64,000 nt of DNA, from contig RXJV01000059.1 of assembly GCA_003963075.1 (NCBI GenBank), positions 49,253-113,252 of the forward strand, given 5' to 3'. Numbering within the stretch: the first letter of the stretch is position 1; the number at the start of each line of letters is the position of its first letter. This DNA comes from Burkholderiales bacterium. Lineage in GTDB: Bacteria > Pseudomonadota > Gammaproteobacteria > Burkholderiales > Burkholderiaceae_C. A model generated the notes under the pieces. It was given only the letters and a program-made list of their open reading frames with translations, did not search any database and was not told the DNA's origin. Below, one piece after another: positions 1 through 9,036 of the stretch. Made by a program: the position numbers and the translations under genes.

Positions 1-54
1 CGCGAGCGAGCCGGTTGTGAGGCCTGTCATTGTGAGACCTCTAAACTCGGCCGC

Positions 55-609
55 ATGCCGTTTCCCAGCCGCTTCAAGCATTGCCCCAGCTGCGGCACCG
101 CCGTGGAGCACCGCATCCCGGCCGACGACAACCGCGAGCGCGCCGTCTGCCCGGCCTGCGCCGCCATCCATTACCAGAACCCGCTGAACGTGGTCGGCAC
201 GCTGCCGGTCTGGGAGGCGGATGGCCGCGTGCTGCTGTGCCGCCGCGCCATCGAGCCCCGCCACGGGCTGTGGACACTGCCGGCCGGCTTCATGGAGCTG
301 GGCGAAACCACGGCCGAGGGCGCACTGCGCGAAACCCTCGAAGAGGCAGGCGCCGACATCGAGATGGGCCGGCTCTACACCGTGCTCAATGTCGTGCGCG
401 TCGGCCAGGTCCATCTGTTCTACCGGGCGAGGCTGCGCTCGCAGGTTTTCAACCCCGGCCCCGAGTCGCTGGAGGCCCGGCTGTTTGCCGAAGCCGACAT
501 CCCGTGGGATGAGATCGCGTTCAAGACGACACGCGAGACGCTGCGCTGCTTCTTCGAAGACCGCCGCCGCGGTGAGGGCTTTGGCCTGCACGACATCGAC
601 ATCGCTTGA
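55..609 (+). CDS. Nudix hydrolase with N-terminal zinc ribbon
   Basis: This 184-residue protein probably hydrolyses a nucleoside diphosphate linked to another moiety, such as a dinucleotide or nucleotide sugar. A zinc ribbon is visible at the N-terminus (Cys10, Cys13, Cys32, Cys35), as in NADH pyrophosphatase-like Nudix proteins. The Nudix box is complete: Gly78, five residues, Glu84, seven residues, then REtLEEaG at 92-99, which carries the metal-binding glutamates. No signal peptide is seen, so it should be cytosolic. The first ATG fits the family. It is followed after 56 nt by an unrelated periplasmic protein gene on the same strand. The substrate cannot be told from the sequence. Confidence 0.9.
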   Translation: MPFPSRFKHCPSCGTAVEHRIPADDNRERAVCPACAAIHYQNPLNVVGTLPVWEADGRVLLCRRAIEPRHGLWTLPAGFMELGETTAEGALRETLEEAGADIEMGRLYTVLNVVRVGQVHLFYRARLRSQVFNPGPESLEARLFAEADIPWDEIAFKTTRETLRCFFEDRRRGEGFGLHDIDIA

Positions 610-665
610 TCGCCGCGCGCGGCGCGCGCATCATCGCCGCCAACTCCGGCCGTAGGGGGTGAGTG

Positions 666-1436
666 ATGCCGACACGACGCAGGGTTTGCGAGGCGGGGCT
701 GGCTGGTCTGGGGGGGCTGGCGCTGGCGCGGCCCGCCCAAGCGGTGGTCGTGCGGGCCGTCGGCTCGCAGTTTGCCCGCATCTTCGAGGGCGGCGAAGGC
801 CAGGCGCCACGCGGCCTCGCGGTCGACCTGCTGGGGCAGCTGTTCGGTGACGCGGTGCGCTGCGAATGGCTGCCCTGGGCGCGTGCCCAGCTGATGCTGG
901 AGCAGGGCGAGGCCGACATCCTGATCGGCCCCTACCGCACCCCCGAGCGCGAGCTGCGCATGCTGTTCAGCGTGCGCTCGTTCTACTCGGACGCGATGGC
1001 CTGGTATGCCCGCCGCGGCGAGGAGTGGCGCTGGAGCGGTGAGTTCGGCGAGCTGACCCAGCTGCCGGTGGCGGCCGTGCGTGGCTGGGCCTATGGCAGC
1101 CGTTTCGAGCGCATGAAGACCTCGCTGTCGCAGCTGACCTGGGTGCAGAACGTCGACGCCGGCCTGCAGATGCTGAGCAAACGTCGGGTCGAGCTGTTCG
1201 CGGCCAATGACCGCAACTGCCAGCCGGTGCTGCAGCGGCTGGGGCTCGCGGACGCCATCGGGCGCTGCTCGCCACCACTGGATGTACTGCACGGCCACAT
1301 GGGCTTCGCCCGCAGCGCCGCCGGCGAGGCCCTGTCGCAGCGCTATGACCAGGCCTATGAACTGTGGCTGCGCACCGGGTCGGCGGCCGAGCTCTACCGC
1401 CGCTGGGGCGTTGACCGCCCCTTCACGGTGGCCTGA
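666..1436 (+). CDS. Periplasmic substrate-binding protein (SBP_bac_3-like)
   Basis: A 256-residue protein resembling the solute-binding proteins of polar amino acid ABC transporters. Residues 1-25 form an export signal with several arginines, a hydrophobic stretch rich in Ala, Gly and Leu, and a cleavage site near ARPAQA, so it should be periplasmic. The rest matches a short two-lobed binding protein. ATG at 666 is preferred over the GTG just before it, because AGGGGG lies at a good ribosome-binding distance. No permease or ATPase gene is adjacent, so it may be a stand-alone binding or sensory protein. The ligand is unknown. Confidence 0.75.
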   Translation: MPTRRRVCEAGLAGLGGLALARPAQAVVVRAVGSQFARIFEGGEGQAPRGLAVDLLGQLFGDAVRCEWLPWARAQLMLEQGEADILIGPYRTPERELRMLFSVRSFYSDAMAWYARRGEEWRWSGEFGELTQLPVAAVRGWAYGSRFERMKTSLSQLTWVQNVDAGLQMLSKRRVELFAANDRNCQPVLQRLGLADAIGRCSPPLDVLHGHMGFARSAAGEALSQRYDQAYELWLRTGSAAELYRRWGVDRPFTVA

Positions 1437-1449
1437 GGCGCCGACCGCG

Positions 1450-1641
1450 TCAGCGCCCGCCCAGCACCCGGGCCGGCAGCATCAGCAGGGCGCGCAGCAG
1501 CGAGAACACGCCCTCGACCGCGATGCCCAGCAGCCGGAACGGCAGCGTCAACAGCCACACCAGCGGCCACAGCACCAAGGCCAGCAGGGCCAGCGGCCAG
1601 CAGAGCACGAACAGCAGGCACCACAGCAGGAAGCGGAACAT
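1450..1641 (-). CDS. Small hydrophobic membrane protein, 63 aa
   Basis: A 63-residue protein that is almost entirely hydrophobic. It begins MFRFLLWCLLFVLCWPLALL, continues with a second hydrophobic segment, and ends in LPARVLGGR, consistent with two membrane-spanning helices. The ATG at 1641 is chosen because a GGA-containing purine stretch lies about 9 nt upstream and the hydrophobic region begins exactly there; longer versions add only an arginine-rich leader read from intergenic repeat DNA. It has no recognised family and no obvious partner. It could be a small inner-membrane protein of unknown role. Confidence 0.55.
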   Translation of the reverse strand: MFRFLLWCLLFVLCWPLALLALVLWPLVWLLTLPFRLLGIAVEGVFSLLRALLMLPARVLGGR

Positions 1642-1680
1642 CGCGGGGATCCTTTTCCAAATGAATTCGTTGCGGGCCGT

Positions 1681-1792
1681 GCGCCGGGCCGCTCCCAAGC
1701 CGGCCCGCGCTGGCGATAGGCATGCGGCTCGATGCCGCATGCATCGCCGTCCCCTCGGGGGACCGACCGGGCTCGCCCGCGTTCAGCGGGGC
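1681..1792 (-). repeat. Structured intergenic repeat, copy A (about 110 bp)
   Basis: The reverse complement of this stretch matches positions 27591-27700 along its whole length with few differences. Both copies hold three stems: CCCGC-tgaac-GCGGG, GTCCCC-cgag-GGGGAC, and a long hairpin with arms GGCGATGCATGCGGC and GCCGCATGC..ATCGCC. Some loop bases differ while the stems are kept. In this copy the first stem supplies the TGA stop codon of the S9 peptidase gene. It behaves like a REP- or BIME-type dispersed element. It is not an insertion sequence, since it carries no transposase. Confidence 0.75.
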
Positions 1793-3711
1793 TGAGACTG
1801 GGCGAGGGGCTTCAGATACTTGTCGAGGAACTCGACCATGCGGCGGTTGGCCTCGATCTGGTTCTTCTTCTTCGAGAAGCCGTGGCCCTCATCGTCGAAC
1901 ACCAGGTAATCCACCGGCACGCCGTTCTTCTTGACCGCGGCGACGATGTCATCGCTCTCGGGCTTGATGACGCGCGGGTCGTTGGCGCCCTGGATGACCA
2001 TCAGCGGCTTGCGGATCTCCTTGGCATGGAAGAGCGGCGATGTGGCGATCAGGAACTCGCGATCCTTCACCGGGTCGCCAATCTCCTGGTAGAGCGCCTG
2101 GCGGAAGCTCTCCCAGTAGGGCGGGATGCTCTCCAGCGTGCGGATCCAGTTGGACACACCGAAGATGTCGATGCCGACCTTGAAGGCCTCGGGCCGGAAG
2201 GCCAGCGCCGACAGCACCATATAGCCGCCATAGCTGCCGCCGACGATGCCGATGCGCTCGGGGTCGATGACGCCGGTGCCGGCCAGGAAGGTCTTGGCCT
2301 CGACGCAATCCCACAGCGGCTCGCGGCCATGCTTGCCGTCATCGGCCGTGAAAAAGCTCTTGCCATAGCCCGTGCTGCCGCGGTTGTTGATACCCAGCAC
2401 CGCGTAGCCGTTGTTGACGAAGTACTGCATCAGGGCCGAGTAGCCGCGCATCGTCTGGCCGCCCGGGCCGCCATGGACCCAGACGATGGCCGGCACCTTG
2501 TGGCTGGGCGAGGCCTCCTTGGGCAGCATGAACACCGAGGGGATGACCAGGCCGTCGAAGCTGCGGAAGCGGACGATGGACGCATCGACCAGCTCCTGCG
2601 GGTCGATCTCCTTGGACAGGCTCTGCGTCAGTTGCCGCGGCGGCGCCGTCGAGCCGACATCGGCCACGAACAGGTTGTTGGGCGAGCGGTCACCGTTCAC
2701 ATAGAAGGCCATGCGCTTGCCGCTGCGCGAGAACCGCACGCCGCGCACCTCGCCACCGGGCAGCTGCGGCAGGGCCATCGGCTGGCCATCGCGGTACAGG
2801 CGCAGTGCGACGCTGGCGTCGGCATTGATGCCCGTCACGCGGAAGCGGCCGTCCTTTGAAAAGCCGGTGTAGGCCACATCCCAGTCGGCCCGCTCGACCT
2901 CGCGGGTCTTGCCGCTGGCCAGGTCATAGGCGATGACGCGGGTGAACTCGCCGCCGTCGTTGCTGGTCATCAGCAGTTCGCGGCTGTCGGGCGTGAAGTC
3001 CTGCGCCTGATAGAGGGCCACGCCGGTGTGCGCGGTGATGTGCTTGAGGTCCCCGGTCTTCAGGTCGGCCAGGTGCACATCGGAGTCGGCGGTCGTGTTG
3101 GGCTTGCCCAGGGCCAGCCAGCGGCCATCGCGGCTGACGCCGCTGACCTGCCATCCCGCCTCGTTCTTGAACACCAGCGTCCGGGCATAGGTCTTGGCGT
3201 CGTAGCGGTAGAGGTCGAAGAAGCGCGGGTCGCGCTCATTGGTGGACACGAAGAAGGCCGTGTCGTCGCCGCTCCAGCCCTCGAAGTCGGCCTTGAGCTT
3301 GTCGCCGGGGGTCAGGTCGCGTTCGCTGCCATCGAGCTCGCGCACGTAGAGGTGATTGAGCTCGTTGCCGCCCTGGTCGCGGGTGTAGAGGAAGCGGTCG
3401 TCAGCGGGGAAGAAGCTGACCGCGTAATGGCTGTCGGTCTTGGATTGGGTCAGCTGCACCGGCTTGCCGCCGGCCACCGGCATCGCATAGACGTTGAAGA
3501 TGCCACTCTCGTTGCTGTGGAACAGGATGCGGCTCTCGTCGGCCGAGAAGCTGGCGCCGCCGATGTTGACGGTGGCCATGAACTGCTCGATGGTGTAGCG
3601 CTTGGCGGGCTTGGGCGCCGAGGCCACGGTCGGGTTGGCGGCCTGCGCGGCGGGAGGCGCCGCAGCCAGCAAGGTCAGCACAGCAACAAGGGTCAGCAAG
3701 GGACGGCTCAT
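1783..3711 (-). CDS. Secreted prolyl oligopeptidase family (S9) peptidase
   Basis: A 642-residue exported serine peptidase of the dipeptidyl-/acylaminoacyl-peptidase branch of family S9. Residues 1-24 are a clear signal peptide ending AAQA. The middle (about 40-380) has the repeating pattern of a beta-propeller (for example FSADESRILF and DGRWLALG). The C-terminal third is an alpha/beta-hydrolase with the nucleophile elbow GGSYGG, the acid in GANDPRV and the histidine in DDEGHGF, so the triad is intact. The start has GGAG 5 nt upstream. The gene stands alone between guaD and a small membrane gene, and its stop codon falls in a dispersed repeat. It probably degrades peptides in the periplasm. 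Confidence 0.9.
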   Translation of the reverse strand: MSRPLLTLVAVLTLLAAAPPAAQAANPTVASAPKPAKRYTIEQFMATVNIGGASFSADESRILFHSNESGIFNVYAMPVAGGKPVQLTQSKTDSHYAVSFFPADDRFLYTRDQGGNELNHLYVRELDGSERDLTPGDKLKADFEGWSGDDTAFFVSTNERDPRFFDLYRYDAKTYARTLVFKNEAGWQVSGVSRDGRWLALGKPNTTADSDVHLADLKTGDLKHITAHTGVALYQAQDFTPDSRELLMTSNDGGEFTRVIAYDLASGKTREVERADWDVAYTGFSKDGRFRVTGINADASVALRLYRDGQPMALPQLPGGEVRGVRFSRSGKRMAFYVNGDRSPNNLFVADVGSTAPPRQLTQSLSKEIDPQELVDASIVRFRSFDGLVIPSVFMLPKEASPSHKVPAIVWVHGGPGGQTMRGYSALMQYFVNNGYAVLGINNRGSTGYGKSFFTADDGKHGREPLWDCVEAKTFLAGTGVIDPERIGIVGGSYGGYMVLSALAFRPEAFKVGIDIFGVSNWIRTLESIPPYWESFRQALYQEIGDPVKDREFLIATSPLFHAKEIRKPLMVIQGANDPRVIKPESDDIVAAVKKNGVPVDYLVFDDEGHGFSKKKNQIEANRRMVEFLDKYLKPLAQSQPR

Positions 3712-3807
3712 GGAGTCTCCACGGGTTGAAGTGGGCGGACTCTAGCCAGCCGCCGGCGCGACCCGCCCCGCGGGGTGACGGACTGCCGGGACGGTGGGAT
3801 GAAATGC

Positions 3808-5115
3808 TCAAACGCGACGCTGGCCCGCCACGTAGCAGGCGGCAAGGTTGCGCTCATCGGCCAGCGTCATCCACGCAAACACGCGCTCGTGCAGGTCACG
3901 GGCCACCGCGTCGCGCGCCGCGGCCACCGGCCCGCGCGCCCAGTGCCACACGCACAGGTCGGCGGTCTGCCCGACCGACAGGCCGCCGATCTCGTCACCC
4001 AGCCGCAGCGCCTCGGCCGCGCCACGGGTGGCCGCATGCAGGGCCGTCCAGGCGGTCAGGCGGGCGCCGCGCAGGGCCTGCACCTTGTAGGCCTCGGCCA
4101 GGTTGCGCGGCAGGCTGAGGGTGGTGCCGCCGCCGACGTCCGAGGCCAGGCTGACCGCAAACGGCGCCCCGGGCCAGTCGAACAGCCCGCTGCCGAGGAA
4201 GAGGTTGCTCGACGGGCAGTGCGCCACCTGCGCGCCGCGGTCGGCCAGCAGGCGCCGGTCGGCCTCGTCCAGCCAGATGCCGTGGGCCAGCACCGCGCGT
4301 TCATGCACCAGGCCGACCCGCTCGTACACGTCCAGGTAGCTGCGCGCCTGCGGGAAGAGCTCGGCCACCCAGGCCACCTCGGCGCGGTTCTCGGCCACAT
4401 GGGTCTGCAGGTAGAGGCTGGCGTCGGCCCGGCACAGGCCGCCCGCCATCGCCAGCTGCTCGGGCGTGCTGGTGGGCGCGAAGCGCACCGTCACCGCGTA
4501 AGCATTGCGCCCCTGGCCGTGGTGGCGGTCGATCAGGTCGATGCAGTCGCGCTCGGCCTGGGCCACGTCGTCGCGCAGGCCGTCGGGTGCGTGGCGGTCC
4601 ATCAGCACCTTGCCGGTGATCAGGCGCATGCCGCGCGCCGCGGCGCCGTCGAACAACGCCTCGGCCGACACCTTGTGCACCGTCGGGAAGACCACGGCCG
4701 CCGTGGTGCCGCTGGCCAGCAGCGCATCGAGGAAGACCTCGGCGCCGGCACGGCTGCGGGCCGGGTCGGCAAAGGCCCGCTCCGCCGGGAAGGTGTAGCG
4801 CTGCAGCCAGTCCAGCAGCTCGGTGCCGTAGGAGGCGATGACCTCCAGCTGAGGGCAGTGCACATGGGTGTCGATGAAGCCCGGCAGCACCAGCTGGCCG
4901 GCATGGTCCCGCCGCACCCAGCTCGCATCGGGCTCGGCGGCCTGGCGGCCGACGATGCGGCCGCCCTCGATCAACAGCCAGTGGTCGCGGTCGAAACGCA
5001 CCGCGGCCGACTCGACATCGCCCCAGGCCGGCGCGGCGGTGAAGTCCAGAAGATCGCCACGCAGCGCCCAACGCCGGGGCTGATCGACAGATTTTTCCTG
5101 GTTAGTAAAACTCAT
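3808..5115 (-). CDS. guaD: Guanine deaminase
   Basis: A 435-residue cytosolic amidohydrolase that should convert guanine to xanthine and ammonia, feeding xanthine to the dehydrogenase encoded divergently. The metal-binding pair DTHVH is at His84/His86. HVAEN, LAHGIWLDE and the C-terminal ASDVGGG, which carries the metal-site aspartate, follow in family order. The start at MSFTNQ is chosen because it begins the conserved region; a longer frame would run into xdhA. A CAGAAT box sits 6 nt before the ATG with no ribosome-binding site, suggesting a leaderless or nearly leaderless message. Length is normal for GuaD. Confidence 0.93.
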   Translation of the reverse strand: MSFTNQEKSVDQPRRWALRGDLLDFTAAPAWGDVESAAVRFDRDHWLLIEGGRIVGRQAAEPDASWVRRDHAGQLVLPGFIDTHVHCPQLEVIASYGTELLDWLQRYTFPAERAFADPARSRAGAEVFLDALLASGTTAAVVFPTVHKVSAEALFDGAAARGMRLITGKVLMDRHAPDGLRDDVAQAERDCIDLIDRHHGQGRNAYAVTVRFAPTSTPEQLAMAGGLCRADASLYLQTHVAENRAEVAWVAELFPQARSYLDVYERVGLVHERAVLAHGIWLDEADRRLLADRGAQVAHCPSSNLFLGSGLFDWPGAPFAVSLASDVGGGTTLSLPRNLAEAYKVQALRGARLTAWTALHAATRGAAEALRLGDEIGGLSVGQTADLCVWHWARGPVAAARDAVARDLHERVFAWMTLADERNLAACYVAGQRRV

Positions 5116-5153
5116 ATGGCAATTCTGAGGCAAGCCTCGACAATCGGGCCGGA
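5116..5153. promoter_or_regulatory. Divergent guaD/xdhA control region with inverted repeat
   Basis: Only 38 bp separate the two divergent starts. It holds an inverted repeat GAGGC-AA-GCCTC at 5127-5138 that could bind a regulator acting on both genes. On the minus strand CAGAAT (5122-5127) is a plausible -10 box for guaD. No convincing -35 is seen. Function is inferred from position only. Confidence 0.4.
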
Positions 5154-6644
5154 ATGAACGCCCGCCCCAACCCACGCCCTGTGCGCTTTTTTCACCGTGG
5201 TGCGGTCGTCGAGGTGGCCGACCTGCCGACGACGACGACCGTCCTGCAATACCTGCGCGAGCATGCCGGCTGCACCGGCACCAAGGAAGGCTGCGCTGAG
5301 GGCGACTGTGGCGCCTGCACCGTGATCCAGGGCGAACTCGACGCCCACGGCGAACTGCAGCTGCGCAACGTGAACGCCTGCACCCAGTTCCTGCCCACGC
5401 TGGACGGCCGGGCGCTGCTGACGGTGGAAGACCTGGGCGGCCCCGAGCGGCTCAGCCCGGTGCAGCAGGCCCTGGTGGACTGCCATGGCTCGCAGTGCGG
5501 TTTCTGCACCCCCGGCTTCGTGATGACGCTGACCGCCTGCTACGAACGCCACGCCGAGGCCGGCACGCGGCCCGACCGCCAGCAGCTGGCCGACGACCTG
5601 GCCGGCAACCTCTGCCGCTGCACCGGTTACCGGCCGATCCTCGATGCCGGCGAGCAGATGTTCGACCTCGCGCCCCGCCGGCTGGCCCGCGAGCCCATCG
5701 CCGCCGCACTGCGCGCCCTGGCCGCCGATGACGCGCTGGACTACGCCCATGCCGGCGCCCGCTTCCACGCGCCCCAGACCCTGCCCGACCTGGCCCTGCT
5801 GCGCGAGACCTACCCGGACGCCACGCTGCTGGCCGGCTCCACCGACATCGGCCTGTGGGTCAACAAGCAGTTCCGCGCGCTGCCCCACCTGATCTACACC
5901 GGCCGGGTCAGCGCGCTGCGCGAGATCCGCGACGAGCCCCTCGACGGCCAGCCCGGGCTGTGGATAGGCGCGGCCGCGTCGCTGGAAGAGGCGTGGGGCG
6001 CACTGAGCGCGCTCGCGCCCTCGCTGGCCGAGTTGTGGCGGCGCTTTGCCTCGCCGCCGGTGCGCCATGCGGGCACGCTGGGCGGCAACATCGCCAACGG
6101 CTCACCCATCGGCGACGGCGCGCCGGCGCTGATCGCGCTGGGCGCCCAGGTCGTGCTGCGGCGCGGCGCGCAGCAGCGGCGCCTGCCGCTGGAGGCCTTC
6201 TACCTGGGCTATATGAAGAAGGACCTGCAGCCCGGCGAATTCGTCGAGGCAGTGCATATGCCCAAGCCCGACACGAGCTGGGCGATCTCGGCCCACAAGA
6301 TTTCCAAGCGCCACGACAGCGACATCTCGGCCGTCTGCGCGGTGCTGGCCCTGCAGCTGCGCAATGGCACGGTGCAGCAGGCCCGCTTCGCCTTCGGCGG
6401 CATGGCGGCCGTCGTCAAGCGTGCCGCGGCGGCCGAGGCCGCCGTCATCGGCCAGGCGTGGACCGCACCCACCGCCGAAGCCGCCGCCCAGGCCCTGGCG
6501 CAGGACTTCACCCCGCTGACCGACATGCGGGCCAGCGACCGCTACCGGCTCAAGGTCGCGCAGAACCTGGTGCGCAAGCTCTGGCTGGAAACGCTGGACC
6601 GCAGGACGATCACGGTCTGGCGCGCGGGGAGGCTGGCGGCATGA
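5154..6644 (+). CDS. xdhA: Xanthine dehydrogenase small subunit (2Fe-2S and FAD)
   Basis: A 496-residue subunit that passes electrons from the molybdenum site to NAD+ during oxidation of hypoxanthine and xanthine to urate. An N-terminal plant-type 2Fe-2S ferredoxin domain is seen with Cys47, Cys52 and Cys55 in EGCAEGDCGAC. The second 2Fe-2S domain follows (CGFCTPG and LCRCTGY). Then comes the FAD domain (LLAGSTDIGL, TLGGNIANGSPIGD) and the CO-dehydrogenase flavoprotein C-terminal region. Length and domain order fit bacterial XdhA. xdhB follows 70 nt downstream on the same strand. Confidence 0.95.
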   Translation: MNARPNPRPVRFFHRGAVVEVADLPTTTTVLQYLREHAGCTGTKEGCAEGDCGACTVIQGELDAHGELQLRNVNACTQFLPTLDGRALLTVEDLGGPERLSPVQQALVDCHGSQCGFCTPGFVMTLTACYERHAEAGTRPDRQQLADDLAGNLCRCTGYRPILDAGEQMFDLAPRRLAREPIAAALRALAADDALDYAHAGARFHAPQTLPDLALLRETYPDATLLAGSTDIGLWVNKQFRALPHLIYTGRVSALREIRDEPLDGQPGLWIGAAASLEEAWGALSALAPSLAELWRRFASPPVRHAGTLGGNIANGSPIGDGAPALIALGAQVVLRRGAQQRRLPLEAFYLGYMKKDLQPGEFVEAVHMPKPDTSWAISAHKISKRHDSDISAVCAVLALQLRNGTVQQARFAFGGMAAVVKRAAAAEAAVIGQAWTAPTAEAAAQALAQDFTPLTDMRASDRYRLKVAQNLVRKLWLETLDRRTITVWRAGRLAA

Positions 6645-6714
6645 GCCCCGCACGGCCGACCGAAGGGGCTCAGCGCCCGCTTGGCGGGACAGCGCGAAGC
6701 GCGAAGGGTGCCTC

Positions 6715-9036
6715 ATGAACAAGCCCGAAGCCTTGCAACTGCACGCGCCAGTCGTCGGCACCTCGCGCCCGCATGAGTCCGCCCACCTGCACGTCAGCGG
6801 CGCGGCGCCCTACACCGACGACCTGCCCGAGCCCGCCGGCACCCTGCACGCAGCCCTGGGCCTGTCACCCCTCGCGCACGGCAGGTTGACCCGCGTGGAT
6901 GTCGAGCGCATCCGCCAGATGCCCGGTGTCGTCGCCGTGCTGACCGCCGCGGACATCCCGGCCGAGAACAACTGCGGCCCGCTGCTGCATGACGACCCCA
7001 TCCTCGCGGCGGACGAGCTGCGCTACGTCGGCCAGCCGGTGTTCGCCGTCATCGCAACGCAGCGCGAGCTGGCCCGCCGCGCGGCGGCACGGGCCAAGGA
7101 GGTCATCCAGGCCGAGCCGCTGCCGCCGGTGCTGACCGCGCTGGACGCCCACGCCCAGGGCCAGTACGTGCTGCCGCCGATGCACCTGACCCGCGGCGAG
7201 CCCGCCGCGCAACTGGCCGCCGCGCCGCACCGGCTGCAAGGCAGCTGGAGCCTGGGCGGCCAGGAGCAGTTCTACCTGGAAGGCCAGATCAGCCTGGCCG
7301 TGCCGCAGGAGGGCGGCGAGGGCCTGCTGGTGCACTGCTCCACCCAGCACCCGAGCGAGATGCAGCAGCTGGTGGCCCACGCGCTGGGCTGGGCGGCGCA
7401 CCGCGTGACGGTGCAATGCCGGCGCATGGGCGGCGGCTTTGGCGGCAAGGAAAGCCAGTCGGCGCTGTTCGCCTGCGTGGCCGCCATCGCCGCGCTGAAG
7501 CTCAAGCGCCCGGTGAAGCTGCGCGTGGACCGCGACGACGACTTCCTGATCACCGGCCGCCGCCACGGCTTCGACTACCGCTGGGACGTGGGCTTCGACG
7601 CCGACGGCCGCGTGCTGGCCGCGGACATCGAGCTCGTTTCCAACGCCGGCCACAGCGCCGACCTCTCCGCGCCGGTGATGGCCCGAGCGCTCTGCCACTT
7701 CGACAACGCCTACTGGCTGCCCCACGTGGCCATGCACGGCTTCTGCGCGAAGACGAACACGCAGAGCAACACCGCCTTCCGCGGCTTTGGCGGCCCGCAG
7801 GGGGCGATCGCGATCGAGATGATCCTCGACAGCATCGCGCGCCGGCTGGCACTGGACCCGGCCGAGGTGCGCCAGCGCAATTTCTACGCCGCCGGCCAGG
7901 ACATGACGCCCTACGGCCAGCGCGTCGAAGAGCTGCATGCCCAGCCGCTGACGGCGCAACTGCTGGCCAGCAGCCACTACCACGAGCGCCGCGCCGAGAT
8001 CGCCGCGTTCAACGCCGCCAGCCCGGTGCTGAAGAAGGGCCTGGCCTTCACGCCGGTCAAGTTCGGCATCTCCTTCAACGTCGTGCACCTGAACCAGGCC
8101 GGCGCGCTGGTGCATGTCTACACCGATGGCTCGGTGCTCGTGAACCACGGCGGCACCGAGATGGGCCAGGGCCTGAACACCAAGGTGGCCCAGGTCGTGG
8201 CCCACGAGCTCGGCCTGCCCTTCGATGCTGTGCGCTGCTCGGCCACCGACACCAGCAAGGTCGCCAACACCTCGGCCACGGCCGCGTCCACCGGTAGCGA
8301 CCTCAACGGCAAGGCGGCTCAGGACGCCGCGCGAAAGATCAAGGCCAGGCTCGCGACATTCGCGGCCGAGCGGTTCGGCTGCGCCGTGGAGCTGATCGTC
8401 TTCGAGGGCGGCCGAGTCAGCGGTGGCGGGCACAGCCTCGCGTTCAACGACCTGGTCGCCGCCGCCTACCTGCAGCGCATCCAGCTCTGGAGCGACGGCT
8501 TCTACGCCACGCCCGGCCTGCACTGGGACCGCGCCCGGCTGCAGGGCCACCCCTTCTACTACTTCGCCTGGGGCGGCGCCGTCTGCGAGGCCCTGGTGGA
8601 CACGCTGACCGGCGAAAGCCGCATCACGCGCGCCGACCTGCTGCACGACGTGGGCAGCAGCCTGAACCCGGCACTGGACATCGGCCAGATCGAAGGCGGC
8701 TTCATCCAGGGCCTGGGCTGGCTGACGATGGAGGAGCTGGTGTGGCACCCGGTCACCGGCCTGCTGACCACGCACGCGCCCAGCACCTACAAGATCCCGA
8801 CCGCCAACGACTGCCCGCTGGAGTTCCACACCGAGCTGTTCAGCGTAGCCAACGCCAGCGACACCGTCCACCGCAGCAAGGCCGTCGGCGAGCCGCCGCT
8901 GCTGCTGGGCTTCGCGGCGCTGCTGGCGATCAAGGATGCCTGCGCGGCCAGCGGGCCCGAGGGCTGCGACCCGCCGCTGCGCGCGCCGGCCACGGCCGAG
9001 GCCGTGCTGGACGCAATCGACGCGGTAAGGCCCTAG
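6715..9036 (+). CDS. xdhB: Xanthine dehydrogenase large (molybdopterin) subunit
   Basis: A 773-residue catalytic subunit that binds molybdenum cofactor and hydroxylates purines. Family motifs are present in order: GGQEQFYLEGQ, GGGFGGKES, AFRGFGGPQG with the substrate arginine, and near the C-terminus KAVGEPPLLLG with the catalytic glutamate. Length matches bacterial XdhB. The 70-nt gap after xdhA contains short GC hairpins. The cofactor-insertion chaperone XdhC, usually next in the operon, is not here. The gene ends by overlapping the convergent LuxR-type gene by 4 nt. Confidence 0.95.
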   Translation: MNKPEALQLHAPVVGTSRPHESAHLHVSGAAPYTDDLPEPAGTLHAALGLSPLAHGRLTRVDVERIRQMPGVVAVLTAADIPAENNCGPLLHDDPILAADELRYVGQPVFAVIATQRELARRAAARAKEVIQAEPLPPVLTALDAHAQGQYVLPPMHLTRGEPAAQLAAAPHRLQGSWSLGGQEQFYLEGQISLAVPQEGGEGLLVHCSTQHPSEMQQLVAHALGWAAHRVTVQCRRMGGGFGGKESQSALFACVAAIAALKLKRPVKLRVDRDDDFLITGRRHGFDYRWDVGFDADGRVLAADIELVSNAGHSADLSAPVMARALCHFDNAYWLPHVAMHGFCAKTNTQSNTAFRGFGGPQGAIAIEMILDSIARRLALDPAEVRQRNFYAAGQDMTPYGQRVEELHAQPLTAQLLASSHYHERRAEIAAFNAASPVLKKGLAFTPVKFGISFNVVHLNQAGALVHVYTDGSVLVNHGGTEMGQGLNTKVAQVVAHELGLPFDAVRCSATDTSKVANTSATAASTGSDLNGKAAQDAARKIKARLATFAAERFGCAVELIVFEGGRVSGGGHSLAFNDLVAAAYLQRIQLWSDGFYATPGLHWDRARLQGHPFYYFAWGGAVCEALVDTLTGESRITRADLLHDVGSSLNPALDIGQIEGGFIQGLGWLTMEELVWHPVTGLLTTHAPSTYKIPTANDCPLEFHTELFSVANASDTVHRSKAVGEPPLLLGFAALLAIKDACAASGPEGCDPPLRAPATAEAVLDAIDAVRP

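Noticed and set aside
1681..1792. Copy A repeat as a simple terminator of the S9 peptidase gene
   Set aside because: The hairpins have no T-tract, and a matching copy elsewhere shows it is a dispersed element; termination remains possible but is not supported on its own.
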